From contig DCJH01000014.1 in assembly GCA_002317385.1 (NCBI GenBank), positions 1,302 to 39,978 of the forward strand: a stretch of DNA of 38,677 nucleotides, read 5' to 3'. Position 1 is the stretch's first letter. Each line of letters begins with the position of its first letter. The notes beneath the pieces were generated by a model that saw nothing but the letters and a program-made list of their open reading frames with translations, searched no databases and was not told the DNA's origin. A program made the translations under genes and the position numbers. Shown here piece by piece: positions 8,489 to 16,534 of this stretch. Origin of the DNA: Prevotella sp. UBA1705 (GTDB lineage Bacteria; Bacteroidota; Bacteroidia; Bacteroidales; Bacteroidaceae).

Positions 8489-9667
8489 ATGAAGATAACA
8501 AAGATAAACGGGAAGTTGGTTGTGCCCGACAATCCCACCATCCCTTTCATCGAAGGCGATGGAGTGGGGGCTGAGGTGAGCCCCGTGGCACAGGCCGTGG
8601 TCAATGCTGCTGTAGAGAAAGCTTATCAAGGTCAGCGCAAGATAGAATGGATGGAGGTGCTGGCCGGAGGTAAGGCCCACGAGCAGACCGGCGACTGGTT
8701 GCCCCAGGCCACGCTCGACGCCTTCGAGGAGTATCTCGTGGGCATCAAGGGCCCGCTCATGACTCCCGTGGGTGGTGGCATCCGAAGCCTGAACGTGGCC
8801 TTGCGCCAGACCCTCGACCTCTATGTGTGCCAGCGTCCCGTGCGATATTTCCAGGGCATAGAGAGTCCGGTGAAGCACCCCGAGCTGGTGGATATGTGCA
8901 TCTTCCGCGAGAATACCGAGGACATCTATGCCGGTATCGAGTGGGAGGCCGGCAGCGACGAGGCTCAGAAGTTCTATCGCTTCCTCCACGAGGAGATGGG
9001 CGTGGGAAAGGTGCGCTTCCCCGAGACATCGGGCTTCGGCGTGAAGCCGGTGAGCCGTGAGGGCTCCGAGCGTCTCATCAGGTCGGCCATCGAGTATGCC
9101 CTGGATCACAACCTGCCATCGGTGACGCTTGTCCACAAGGGCAACATCATGAAGTTTACCGAGGGCGGATTCAAGAAGTGGGGCTACGAACTGGCCGAGC
9201 GCGAGTATGGCGAGGAATTGAAGTCGGGCCGTCTGGTCATCAAGGATTGCATCTGCGATGCCTTCCTCCAAAATGCCTTGCTCAAGCCCCAGGACTACAG
9301 CGTGATAGCCACGATGAACCTCAATGGCGACTATGTGTCCGACATGCTGGCTGCCCAGGTGGGTGGCATCGGCATTGCGCCGGGAGCTAACATCAACTAT
9401 CTCTCGGGCCACGCCATCTTTGAGGCTACGCATGGCATCGCGCCTGACATCGCCGGGAAGAATATCGTCAATCCCGCAAGCATCATCCTATCGGCCGTGA
9501 TGATGCTCGACTACATGGGATGGGGCGAGGCTGCCGAGCTCATCAACAAAGCCCTGGAGAAACTTTTCATCCAGGGGAAGGCTACCAACGACCTGGCTCG
9601 CTTCATGGAAAACGGCCAGTCGATGGGCACCAAGGAGTTTGGCGAGGCACTCATCCAGGCTTTATAA
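8489..9667 (+). CDS. icd: Isocitrate dehydrogenase, probably NAD-dependent
   Basis: Oxidatively decarboxylates isocitrate to 2-oxoglutarate. The 392-residue protein has IPFIEGDGVGAEVSP at the N-terminus, the substrate loop VGGGIRSLNVALRQ and the metal-binding region around GDYVSDMLAAQVGG. The cofactor loop reads HGIAPDIAGKNIVNP: Asp320 and Ile321 replace the Lys344/Tyr345 pair that gives Escherichia coli IDH its NADP preference, and Asn replaces Tyr391 in the C-terminal loop (ATNDLARFM), while Arg395 is kept. NAD use is therefore predicted, although automatic annotation usually says NADP. An upstream in-frame start at 8405 would add 28 non-homologous residues and was rejected. Confidence 0.93.
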   Translation: MKITKINGKLVVPDNPTIPFIEGDGVGAEVSPVAQAVVNAAVEKAYQGQRKIEWMEVLAGGKAHEQTGDWLPQATLDAFEEYLVGIKGPLMTPVGGGIRSLNVALRQTLDLYVCQRPVRYFQGIESPVKHPELVDMCIFRENTEDIYAGIEWEAGSDEAQKFYRFLHEEMGVGKVRFPETSGFGVKPVSREGSERLIRSAIEYALDHNLPSVTLVHKGNIMKFTEGGFKKWGYELAEREYGEELKSGRLVIKDCICDAFLQNALLKPQDYSVIATMNLNGDYVSDMLAAQVGGIGIAPGANINYLSGHAIFEATHGIAPDIAGKNIVNPASIILSAVMMLDYMGWGEAAELINKALEKLFIQGKATNDLARFMENGQSMGTKEFGEALIQAL

Positions 9668-9724
9668 ACCATTTCAGAGAATTATCCATACAAACAAATC
9701 ACCAATAATAAAAACCTAAAACTT

Positions 9725-11071
9725 ATGAAAAAGGAATATTTGATATACAAACTGAGTGACGAAGTGAAGAACACCTGCAAGATTCCGTCGGAGGCTTTCC
9801 AGAAGTTTGGAGTGAAGCGCGGACTGCGCAACGACGATGGCTCTGGTGTGCTCGTGGGCTTGACCAATATCGGCAATGTGGTGGGCTACGAGCGCGATGC
9901 CGATGGTAAGTTGCAGCCCTGTCCCGGTCGCCTCTATTATCGTGGCTACGAGTTGGACGACCTGGTATCTCCATTGCTCAAGGAGAAGCGCTTCGGCTTT
10001 GAGGAGATTGCCTACCTGCTGCTGTCGGGCAGACTACCTGACAAGGAGGAACTGGCTGCCTTCCAGGAGCTCATCAATGAGAACATGCCTCTCGACCACC
10101 GCACCATCGTGCATATCATCGACCTCGAGGGAAGCAACATCATGAATATCCTCTCGCGTTGTGTGCTGGAGATGTACACCTTCGACGCCAACCCCGATGA
10201 CATTTCGCGCGATAACCTCATGCGTCAGTCCATTGAGCTCATTGCCCGATTCCCTACCATCATTGCCTATGCCTACAACATCTATAGCCATTCGGTTCAT
10301 GGCCATAGCATGAACATCAGACATCCGCGGGAGAACAAGACCATTGCTGAGAACTTCCTCTACATGCTCAAGGATGACAACTATACGGAGCTCGATGCCC
10401 GTATGCTCGACCTGCTGCTCATTATCCAGGCAGAGCACGGTGGTGGTAACAACTCTACCTTCACCGTTCGCGTCACCTCGTCTACCCGCACCGACACCTA
10501 TTCGAGCATCGCAGCCGGTATCGGTTCGCTCAAGGGCCCGTTGCACGGTGGTGCCAATATCAAGGTGATCAATATGTTCCATCATCTGAAGGAGGTCATT
10601 GCCGACTGGACTAACATCGAGGAAATCGACACCTACCTGAATCGCATGCTCAACAAGGAGGCCTACGACAACAGCGGACTCATCTATGGCATCGGACACG
10701 CCGTATACACCATGAGCGATCCGCGTGCTGTGGAGCTCAAGCGCCTGGCTGGCGAACTGGCCAAGGAGAAGGGTCGCGAGAAAGAATACGAGTTCTTGAA
10801 GCTCATCGAGGAAGAGGGTCGCAAGTGTGTGGCTGCGTTCCGCAAGACTCAGAAGCCCATCAGTTCTAACCTCGACTTCTACAGTGGCTTCATCTATGAG
10901 ATGATAGGTCTGCCCGAGGAGATCTATACGCCCATCTTCGCCATGGCCCGTATCGTGGGTTGGACTGCTCACCGCATCGAGGAGCTCAACTTCGAGAGTC
11001 GCCGAATCATCCGTCCGGCCTACAAGAACATTCAGGAACAACTGAAATATGTGCCCATCAAGGACCGGTAA
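9725..11071 (+). CDS. gltA: Citrate synthase
   Basis: Condenses acetyl-CoA and oxaloacetate to citrate. The 448-residue protein shows the three catalytic residues in their usual settings: His274 in GPLHGGAN, His325 in GIGHAVYTMSDPR and Asp384 in SSNLDFYSGFIYEMIG. It is last in the aconitase-IDH-citrate synthase operon, 57 bases after icd, and a strong terminator follows. Together the three enzymes convert oxaloacetate plus acetyl-CoA to 2-oxoglutarate, the precursor of glutamate. Confidence 0.95.
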   Translation: MKKEYLIYKLSDEVKNTCKIPSEAFQKFGVKRGLRNDDGSGVLVGLTNIGNVVGYERDADGKLQPCPGRLYYRGYELDDLVSPLLKEKRFGFEEIAYLLLSGRLPDKEELAAFQELINENMPLDHRTIVHIIDLEGSNIMNILSRCVLEMYTFDANPDDISRDNLMRQSIELIARFPTIIAYAYNIYSHSVHGHSMNIRHPRENKTIAENFLYMLKDDNYTELDARMLDLLLIIQAEHGGGNNSTFTVRVTSSTRTDTYSSIAAGIGSLKGPLHGGANIKVINMFHHLKEVIADWTNIEEIDTYLNRMLNKEAYDNSGLIYGIGHAVYTMSDPRAVELKRLAGELAKEKGREKEYEFLKLIEEEGRKCVAAFRKTQKPISSNLDFYSGFIYEMIGLPEEIYTPIFAMARIVGWTAHRIEELNFESRRIIRPAYKNIQEQLKYVPIKDR

Positions 11072-11075
11072 TATC

Positions 11076-11109
11076 AAAAAAGGTTGAAGCAAAAACTTCA
11101 ACCTTTTTT
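11076..11109. terminator. Bidirectional terminator between gltA and tcdA
   Basis: AAAAAAGGTTGAAG (11076-11089) and CTTCAACCTTTTTT (11096-11109) form a perfect 14-base stem with A and T runs on the outer sides, so it can stop transcripts from both convergent genes. Confidence 0.9.
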
Positions 11110-11181
11110 ATTTTGATGGATGCCCCAAGATGCTTGAGTATCAGAATATTTTCATTATTTCATCCTTTCATCTTTTCATCA

Positions 11182-12111
11182 TCACTTGATGCCAGACGAC
11201 TCAAGACTCTTCACCACCTTATCGTCGACCCAGGTACCCTCCTTCTTCGCCTTCACAATCTGGTGGTATTTCTGCAGGTGTTCCTGGGCTTTGGCCTCGG
11301 CCATCTGAGCTTGGGGATTAGAGGCCACGTCTTCCGGAGCAATGCGCATGGTGCCAGCGCGGTTCACAAGGTCTTTTACAATCTCACCGCCTACAATGAG
11401 TCCGGCAGCCGACGGCACGAAGGCGTTGCTGGCCGGAATATCGCGGCGCTCTGTGCACTTGCGCATATCCTTGTCGGGACAGATGCAATGGAAACGACAG
11501 GAAATAGTGTCGTCTTCTATCTGCTTCAGCGGTTCCTCCTCACTATACACCACCTTGAGCCGAGGAATGCGGAGCTTGCGCAGCTTCTTGCGAATCACCT
11601 TGGCCAGCGGGTCCATCTTGGTCTTGTTGATGTCGGCCACGCGAAACGCCGTGATGTCGAGCTTGTTGGCCGCACCCATACACGAGATGATGGGCACCTT
11701 GAGCTCGTGGCATCGGCGGATGAGCTCCAGTTTGGCAGTCACCGTGTCGATACAGTCGGCCACATAGTCGTATTTCGACAGGTCGATGTCGTCGGCATTC
11801 TGGGGCATATAGAACATCTGATATTTGTGTACGATACATCGCGGGTTGATGTCGCGCACCCTGTCGGCAGCCACATCCACCTTGTGCTTGCCCACCGTAG
11901 AGATGAGCGCGTGCAGCTGGCGGTTCACATTGGTGAGGCACACCCGGTCGTCGTCGAAGATATCGAGTTCGCCCACACCGCTCCGCGCCAGCACTTCCAC
12001 TACATATCCGCCCACACCTCCTACGCCGAAGACGGCCACGCGTGCACCGGCCAGCGTGTTCATGGCTGGCTTGCCCAGTAAGAGCTGAGTACGGGAAAAT
12101 TGATTTTGCAT
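11182..12111 (-). CDS. tcdA: tRNA threonylcarbamoyladenosine dehydratase
   Basis: ThiF/MoeB-family E1-like enzyme that uses ATP to cyclise t6A37 in tRNA to ct6A. The 309-residue protein has the nucleotide-binding AVFGVGGVGGYVVE near residue 26, the DDDRVCLTNVNRQ motif typical of the family, an arginine finger in NRQLHAL, and the later SCMGAANKLD and SNAFVPSAAGLIVGG segments. A C-terminal lysine-rich tail of about 60 residues follows the fold. ATG at 12111 was chosen because the longer start at 12138 falls inside the -7 promoter element. Confidence 0.9.
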   Translation of the reverse strand: MQNQFSRTQLLLGKPAMNTLAGARVAVFGVGGVGGYVVEVLARSGVGELDIFDDDRVCLTNVNRQLHALISTVGKHKVDVAADRVRDINPRCIVHKYQMFYMPQNADDIDLSKYDYVADCIDTVTAKLELIRRCHELKVPIISCMGAANKLDITAFRVADINKTKMDPLAKVIRKKLRKLRIPRLKVVYSEEEPLKQIEDDTISCRFHCICPDKDMRKCTERRDIPASNAFVPSAAGLIVGGEIVKDLVNRAGTMRIAPEDVASNPQAQMAEAKAQEHLQKYHQIVKAKKEGTWVDDKVVKSLESSGIK

Positions 12112-12135
12112 ATCCTGTTTTATTCTTTTGGGCTG

Positions 12136-12143
12136 CAAAGTTA
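12136..12143 (-). promoter_or_regulatory. -7 element for tcdA
   Basis: Read on the minus strand this is TAACTTTG, matching TAnnTTTG, 24 bases before the tcdA start codon. It lies back-to-back with the plus-strand promoter at 12157-12164. Confidence 0.7.
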
Positions 12144-12156
12144 CTTATTTTTTTCT

Positions 12157-12164
12157 TATCTTTG
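12157..12164 (+). promoter_or_regulatory. -7 element for the small membrane protein
   Basis: TATCTTTG matches TAnnTTTG and ends only four bases before the ATG at 12169. Transcription would start at or next to the start codon, implying a leaderless or nearly leaderless mRNA. Confidence 0.65.
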
Positions 12165-12168
12165 TACC

Positions 12169-12555
12169 ATGGGAAATAAGAAAATCGTGGAAAAGGAATT
12201 TGAGGACTATTGGAAGGCTCATAAATACAAATATTTTCTCGCTGCGCCTGCCGCACTCAGGGAGGAGCGCGAGAACTCGGGCAAGATGAATACGGCGGGC
12301 GATTGGATTCTCTTCTGCATTCCCCTTGTCATCATGGTGCATTTTTTAGACCACAAGATCGTGGCCAATGAGATAGGCAATTTCCTGATTGTATTGGTCA
12401 TTGGGGCCGCAGCCTTCTATCCGATGATGCTGATTAAGCCTTACGTCACCGGCAAACGCAACGTTGTCGATATAGAGGAAGACATCAAGCAGCATTTCTA
12501 TCGTATCTATCAGGAGAAGGGATTGAAGGGCCTGGAGGACTCTGTCACAGTTTGA
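12169..12555 (+). CDS. Small two-helix membrane protein of unknown function
   Basis: A 128-residue protein I do not recognise. A charged N-terminus (MGNKKIVEKEFEDYW) is followed by two hydrophobic segments (about residues 45-60 and 68-90) and a charged C-terminal region with VDIEEDIKQHFYRIYQEKGL, likely helical and cytosolic. It resembles small 2TM-domain proteins in general layout only. It is divergent from tcdA, with the two -7 elements 13 bases apart. The chosen ATG follows the -7 element by four bases; upstream in-frame codons lie within or before the promoter. A terminator overlaps its stop codon. Confidence 0.75.
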   Translation: MGNKKIVEKEFEDYWKAHKYKYFLAAPAALREERENSGKMNTAGDWILFCIPLVIMVHFLDHKIVANEIGNFLIVLVIGAAAFYPMMLIKPYVTGKRNVVDIEEDIKQHFYRIYQEKGLKGLEDSVTV

Positions 12556-12571
12556 TTCAGAGTTTTTTTTT
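12539..12571 (+). terminator. Terminator overlapping the end of the small membrane protein gene
   Basis: ACTCTG (12539-12544) pairs with CAGAGT (12558-12563) and is followed by a run of T. The stem is only six bases, so efficiency is uncertain. Confidence 0.55.
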
Positions 12572-12616
12572 CATTCTTCTCAGCCCCTTGCTTATCGCTT
12601 AGGATAGGGGTGGGCA

Positions 12617-12751
12617 CAGTAGGGGCATTCCCCGTGGATGCCCGCACGGTCGGATGGCGCACCCTCTGCCTACATTCCCTATTCGCTTTACCCCTCTTTC
12701 ATACTCGTTTCCCCAGCCCTTTGCGGACATGCACGGGGCATGTCCCTACTG
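12617..12751. repeat. GC-rich inverted repeat with 30-base arms
   Basis: Arms at 12617-12646 and 12722-12751 pair at 26 of 30 positions. Each arm itself contains a palindromic core like GGGGCATGCCCC. About 75 bases lie between them with no gene. A related core occurs in the hairpin at 16354-16391. It looks like a dispersed intergenic palindromic element. Confidence 0.75.
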
Positions 12752-12848
12752 AGCCATAGCCCTTGCCTCTCCGCCTTAAAGCCTCTCTGTTGTCAACTTT
12801 ATTCCTTATCTTTATCTCCACGGATGTGTCTCTAAGGCCATTAGGCCA

Positions 12849-13562
12849 TTACAGATTGGCAATATCGAACTTATAGCCAGCAGAGAGGATGAAAACGCGG
12901 TTGCGATTGTTGTTACCGAAGGGCGGATTGTAGACCTTCGACAGTCCGAAGAGGTAGCGGGCATCGACCACCACATGCTCTTTCTCGTAAGAAATGCCTA
13001 CGGGAATACTGAAATCTGGGCTGCGGACATTCAGTTTCTTCGTGTCAAATTTTTCGGTTTCCCCGGTATATGTGTAGCTTCCGTCCTTGCCAATGGTCAC
13101 CGCGGAGGTCTCTAAGTGCATGTTGCTATTAAGGTGGAACGCCACCTGAACGCCGAGGTTGAGGGAGAATCCCGGCGACACGTAGAGGTGACCCATGAGT
13201 GGAACGGCAAGATAATTGATGGTTGTACGGGCTCGTTGGTGCACCTCATATTCGCCGGCTCCCATTTGCGAGAGGTCGGTATCCTTGTAGGTGCAGCCCG
13301 CTTGCTGGAAAAATGCGCCGAGAGAGATAGCAAGAGGCTCCATCATCTGGTATTGCATATCGAAGCCTGCAGCCATACCGAGTTTGTTTTTGCCTTCATT
13401 GCTCACTTCTTGTGTTCCTACAAGTTCCATGTAAGACTCTTTGGTGATGTTAGACAACGTGGCTCCCACGCGAGGGATGAGTGAAAATGTGCCTACGGGC
13501 GACTGGGCGTGCAACTGTGTGAGCGCCATGGAAAGAGCAAGGATAGCGAATGTTTTTCTCAT
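12849..13562 (-). CDS. Outer-membrane beta-barrel (porin-like) protein
   Basis: A 237-residue protein with a clear signal peptide (MRKTFAILALSMALTQLHAQ, cleavage after about residue 20), followed by alternating hydrophobic and polar stretches and aromatic turns typical of the small outer-membrane barrels common in Bacteroidetes (OMP_b-brl_2 type). The last residues, AGYKFDIANL, fit a final barrel strand. ATG 13562 was chosen because it directly starts the signal peptide; the longer frame adds 35 unlikely residues. The role is unknown. It is divergent from murF-alr. Confidence 0.75.
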   Translation of the reverse strand: MRKTFAILALSMALTQLHAQSPVGTFSLIPRVGATLSNITKESYMELVGTQEVSNEGKNKLGMAAGFDMQYQMMEPLAISLGAFFQQAGCTYKDTDLSQMGAGEYEVHQRARTTINYLAVPLMGHLYVSPGFSLNLGVQVAFHLNSNMHLETSAVTIGKDGSYTYTGETEKFDTKKLNVRSPDFSIPVGISYEKEHVVVDARYLFGLSKVYNPPFGNNNRNRVFILSAGYKFDIANL

Positions 13563-13708
13563 GATTTGATGTTTATATACAAAACGGCAGGCCGCAACAG
13601 GATATTGCTCTGCAGGCCATTTATTTTGTGAAAGGATGAAAAAGGAAGTAGTGTGGGCGCGGTACAATCTTTTTACTCCATTTGTTTTCCCACTCTTTTA
13701 CTTTTTAT

Positions 13709-13716
13709 TATCTTTG
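13709..13716 (+). promoter_or_regulatory. -7 element for murF-alr
   Basis: TATCTTTG matches TAnnTTTG, 23 bases before the ATG at 13740. A TTTG at 13681-13684 is slightly far for a -33 element. Confidence 0.65.
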
Positions 13717-13739
13717 CAAGCAGTATTAAAGTACAAATA

Positions 13740-16217
13740 ATGACATATACTATTGAAAAGGTAACCACCTTGATAGGTGCGCGTCGTTATGGCGAACAAG
13801 ATGCCAATATCGGCTTCCTGCTTACCGATAGCCGTTCGCTTTGCTTCCCAGAGGAAACTTTGTTCTTTGCGTTGAAATCGCAGCGCAACGATGGTCACAA
13901 CTATATACCCGAGCTCTATCGTCGGGGAGTCAAGAACTTTGTCGTTACAACGGTGCCGGCTGGCTATGACACCGACTATGCAGATGCCAACTTCCTGAAG
14001 GTGGTCAACACCCGCGAGGCGCTGCAACGGTTGGCCGAGCGCCATCGGGATGAGTTCAATATACCCATCGTGGGCATCACTGGCTCCAACGGCAAGACCA
14101 TGGTCAAGGAGTGGCTCAATCAGGTTTTGTCGCCCGACATGAAGGTGACGCGCAGCCCCCGCAGCTACAACTCACAGATTGGCGTGCCCCTTTCGGTGTG
14201 GCTCATGGACGAAAACACGCGGCTCGGCATATTCGAGGCGGGTATCAGTCAGCCCGGAGAGATGCTCGCCCTGCGCGACATCATCCAGCCCACCATAGCT
14301 GTGCTCACCAATCTCGGTGCGGCCCATCAGGAGAATTTCGAGTCTATGGAGGCCAAGTGCCGCGAGAAGGCCGTGCTTTTCCACGATGCCGAGACCATTG
14401 TCTATCCCGCCGACAATGAGGTGGTGGCCCGCGTGGTGGAAGGATTGAACTACAAGGGCGAGCAGCTCTGCTGGTCGGAGAAAGACCGCAAGGCACCGAT
14501 GTATGTCAAATCGATAGAGAAGAAAGCCAGCGCCACGACCGTCACCTATATATATAAAGGTGGCGAGGAAAACTGGTATAGCATCCCGTTTATCGACGAT
14601 GCGTCGGTCACCAACTCGATTATATGTGCTGCTGTCTCCCTGAAGTTGGGCTTGCCTGCCGACCAGCTCGACGTGCGCATGATGCAGTTGGAGCCTGTGG
14701 CCATGCGCTTGGAGGTGAAGGAGGGGCGCCACGGCTGCACGCTCATCAACGATTCCTATAATTCCGACTTCAACTCCCTGGCCATTGCGCTTGACTTTAT
14801 GAACCGCCGGCCCGACCACCAAGGCCGTCGCCGCACGCTGATTCTGAGCGATATATTCCAGAGTGGGGAAGAGCCCGACAGGCTTTATCGTGAAGTGGGC
14901 GACCTCGCCACCAAGCGTGGGGTAGAGAAATTCATCGGTATCGGACCCGAGATTACGCAGCATGCCGAGGAGGTTCAGGTAGGCGAGAAGTTCTTCTTCA
15001 CGTCTGTCGAGGCCTTCATTCGCAGCGAGGTGTTCAAGAGTCTGCGCGACGAGGTCATCCTGTTGAAGGGTGCCCGTCAGTTCGGTTTCGACCAAATCAC
15101 TGAGCTGCTGGTGCAGAAGGTGCACGAAACGGTGCTTGAGGTAAACCTCAACGCAGTGGTGGAGAACCTGAACTACTACCGCTCGTTCATGCGTCCGGAG
15201 ACCAAACTCGTGTGCATGATTAAGGCCGACGCATACGGTGCGGGCAGCGTGGAGATAGCCAAGACGCTTCAGGACCACCGGGTGGACTATCTGGCCGTGG
15301 CCGTGGCCGACGAAGGGGCCATGCTCCGAGGCAATGGCATCACGAGCAATATCATGATCATGAACCCCGAGTTGTCGGCCTTCAAGACCATGTTCGACTA
15401 TGATCTCGAGCCCGAAGTCTACTCTTTTCGCCTGCTCGACGCTCTGGTCAAGGCAGCCGAAAAGGAGGGAATCACCGGTTATCCGGTGCATATCAAGCTC
15501 GATACCGGCATGCACCGACTTGGATTCGACCCCGAGCACGATATGGATGAGCTCATTGCGCGGTTGAAAAACCAGAATGCCATCATCCCAAGGTCGGTAT
15601 TTTCCCATTTCGTAGGGGCCGACAACGACGGCTTCGATGCCTTCTCGGCCGAGCAGTTCGCCCGTTTCGATGCCGGCAGCAGGAAGTTGCAGGCGGCGTT
15701 CGACCACAAGATTCTGCGACATATCGATAATTCTGCAGGTATCGAACACTTCCCAGAGCGACAGCTCGACATGTGCAGGCTGGGCTTAGGACTATATGGC
15801 GTGAACAGTCGCAATAATCAGATTATCAACAATGTGTCAACTCTGAAGAGCACTATCCTACAGCTTCGCCATGTGGCTGCCGACCAGACGGTGGGCTATA
15901 GCCGCAAGGGCACGCTGGCCCAGGATAGCGTCATTGCGGCCATTCCCATCGGATATGCCGACGGTCTGGACCGGCATCTGGGCAACCGACGCGGATATTG
16001 TCTGGTGAATGGGCAGCGCGCGGAGTATGTGGGCAACATCTGCATGGATGTAGCAATGGTTGATGTTACGGGTATTGACTGCCACGAGGGCGACAGTGTG
16101 GAGATCTTCGGCGACCATTTGCCTGTTACAGTCCTCTCCGACATCCTCGAAACCATTCCCTACGAGGTGCTCACCGGCATCAGCAATCGGGTGAAACGGG
16201 TGTATTATCAGGACTAA
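13740..16217 (+). CDS. murF-alr: Bifunctional MurF / alanine racemase
   Basis: An 825-residue fusion that makes and uses D-alanine in peptidoglycan precursor synthesis. Residues 1 to about 460 are MurF, which adds D-Ala-D-Ala to UDP-MurNAc-tripeptide, with the ATP loop GITGSNGKT (Gly115-Thr120) and the family motif NDSYNSD. From about 461 the protein is a PLP-dependent alanine racemase, with Lys495 in MIKADAYG as the Schiff-base lysine and Tyr739 in IPIGYADGLDR as the second catalytic base, plus HIDNSAG and NICMDVAMVDV segments. Both active sites look intact. This fusion is characteristic of Bacteroidetes. ATG 13740 follows the promoter; the longer frame begins upstream of it. Confidence 0.95.
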   Translation: MTYTIEKVTTLIGARRYGEQDANIGFLLTDSRSLCFPEETLFFALKSQRNDGHNYIPELYRRGVKNFVVTTVPAGYDTDYADANFLKVVNTREALQRLAERHRDEFNIPIVGITGSNGKTMVKEWLNQVLSPDMKVTRSPRSYNSQIGVPLSVWLMDENTRLGIFEAGISQPGEMLALRDIIQPTIAVLTNLGAAHQENFESMEAKCREKAVLFHDAETIVYPADNEVVARVVEGLNYKGEQLCWSEKDRKAPMYVKSIEKKASATTVTYIYKGGEENWYSIPFIDDASVTNSIICAAVSLKLGLPADQLDVRMMQLEPVAMRLEVKEGRHGCTLINDSYNSDFNSLAIALDFMNRRPDHQGRRRTLILSDIFQSGEEPDRLYREVGDLATKRGVEKFIGIGPEITQHAEEVQVGEKFFFTSVEAFIRSEVFKSLRDEVILLKGARQFGFDQITELLVQKVHETVLEVNLNAVVENLNYYRSFMRPETKLVCMIKADAYGAGSVEIAKTLQDHRVDYLAVAVADEGAMLRGNGITSNIMIMNPELSAFKTMFDYDLEPEVYSFRLLDALVKAAEKEGITGYPVHIKLDTGMHRLGFDPEHDMDELIARLKNQNAIIPRSVFSHFVGADNDGFDAFSAEQFARFDAGSRKLQAAFDHKILRHIDNSAGIEHFPERQLDMCRLGLGLYGVNSRNNQIINNVSTLKSTILQLRHVAADQTVGYSRKGTLAQDSVIAAIPIGYADGLDRHLGNRRGYCLVNGQRAEYVGNICMDVAMVDVTGIDCHEGDSVEIFGDHLPVTVLSDILETIPYEVLTGISNRVKRVYYQD

Positions 16218-16460
16218 GACTTTGAACATTGAGGTTTGAACTTTGAACTTTTTTGCCTTCGGGAAAGGAGAGTGAGAGGGCAAGAGTTTGAACATTGAAC
16301 TTTGAACATTGAACTTTGAGTCTCTGCTTGGGATATTTCGGCAGTTTGTTCGCCCGCACAGAAAGACAGGGGGCATGCCCCTGAGGTGCGGTCTCCACTT
16401 TCGTACAATTCTAAGCCACTAACGTCCAAACCTTAAGATTGGAAGCAAATTATGGAGATA
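16218..16460. repeat. Non-coding spacer with TTTGAAC repeats and a GC-rich hairpin
   Basis: This gene-free stretch holds two clusters of short direct repeats of the type TTTGAACATTGAAC (16221-16250 and 16287-16320) separated by a purine-rich segment. A hairpin follows: CCGCAC (16354-16359) with GTGCGG (16386-16391) enclosing CAGGGG/CCCCTG around the palindrome GGGGCATGCCCC (16370-16381). No T run follows, so it is not a classical terminator. The core resembles the element at 12617-12751. Confidence 0.65.
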
Positions 16461-16501
16461 TTGGCGCAGATTTACAATTATTTTTTGTAAATTTGCGCCA
16501 A
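16461..16501 (+). promoter_or_regulatory. Promoter embedded in an inverted repeat (candidate operator)
   Basis: TTGGCGCAGATTTACAAT (16461-16478) pairs with the reverse complement of 16484-16501 at 16 of 18 positions, with a 5-base centre. The right arm contains the -7 element TAAATTTG (16488-16495), so the palindrome covers the -33 to +1 region of the hexuronate operon. A repressor or activator could bind here; a cruciform or repeat origin is the alternative. Confidence 0.65.
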
Positions 16502-16534
16502 ATTGTTGCTAAAACAGTCTATCAAAATCGAATT

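Noticed and set aside
6128..9433. A 1101-codon open frame on the minus strand opposite aconitase and icd
   Set aside because: It lies wholly antisense to two strongly conserved enzymes, crosses their boundary and shows no domain; open antisense frames are expected from the GC-rich codon use here.
12638..12835. A 65-codon frame after the small membrane protein
   Set aside because: It overlaps the inverted-repeat element and has no start context or domain.
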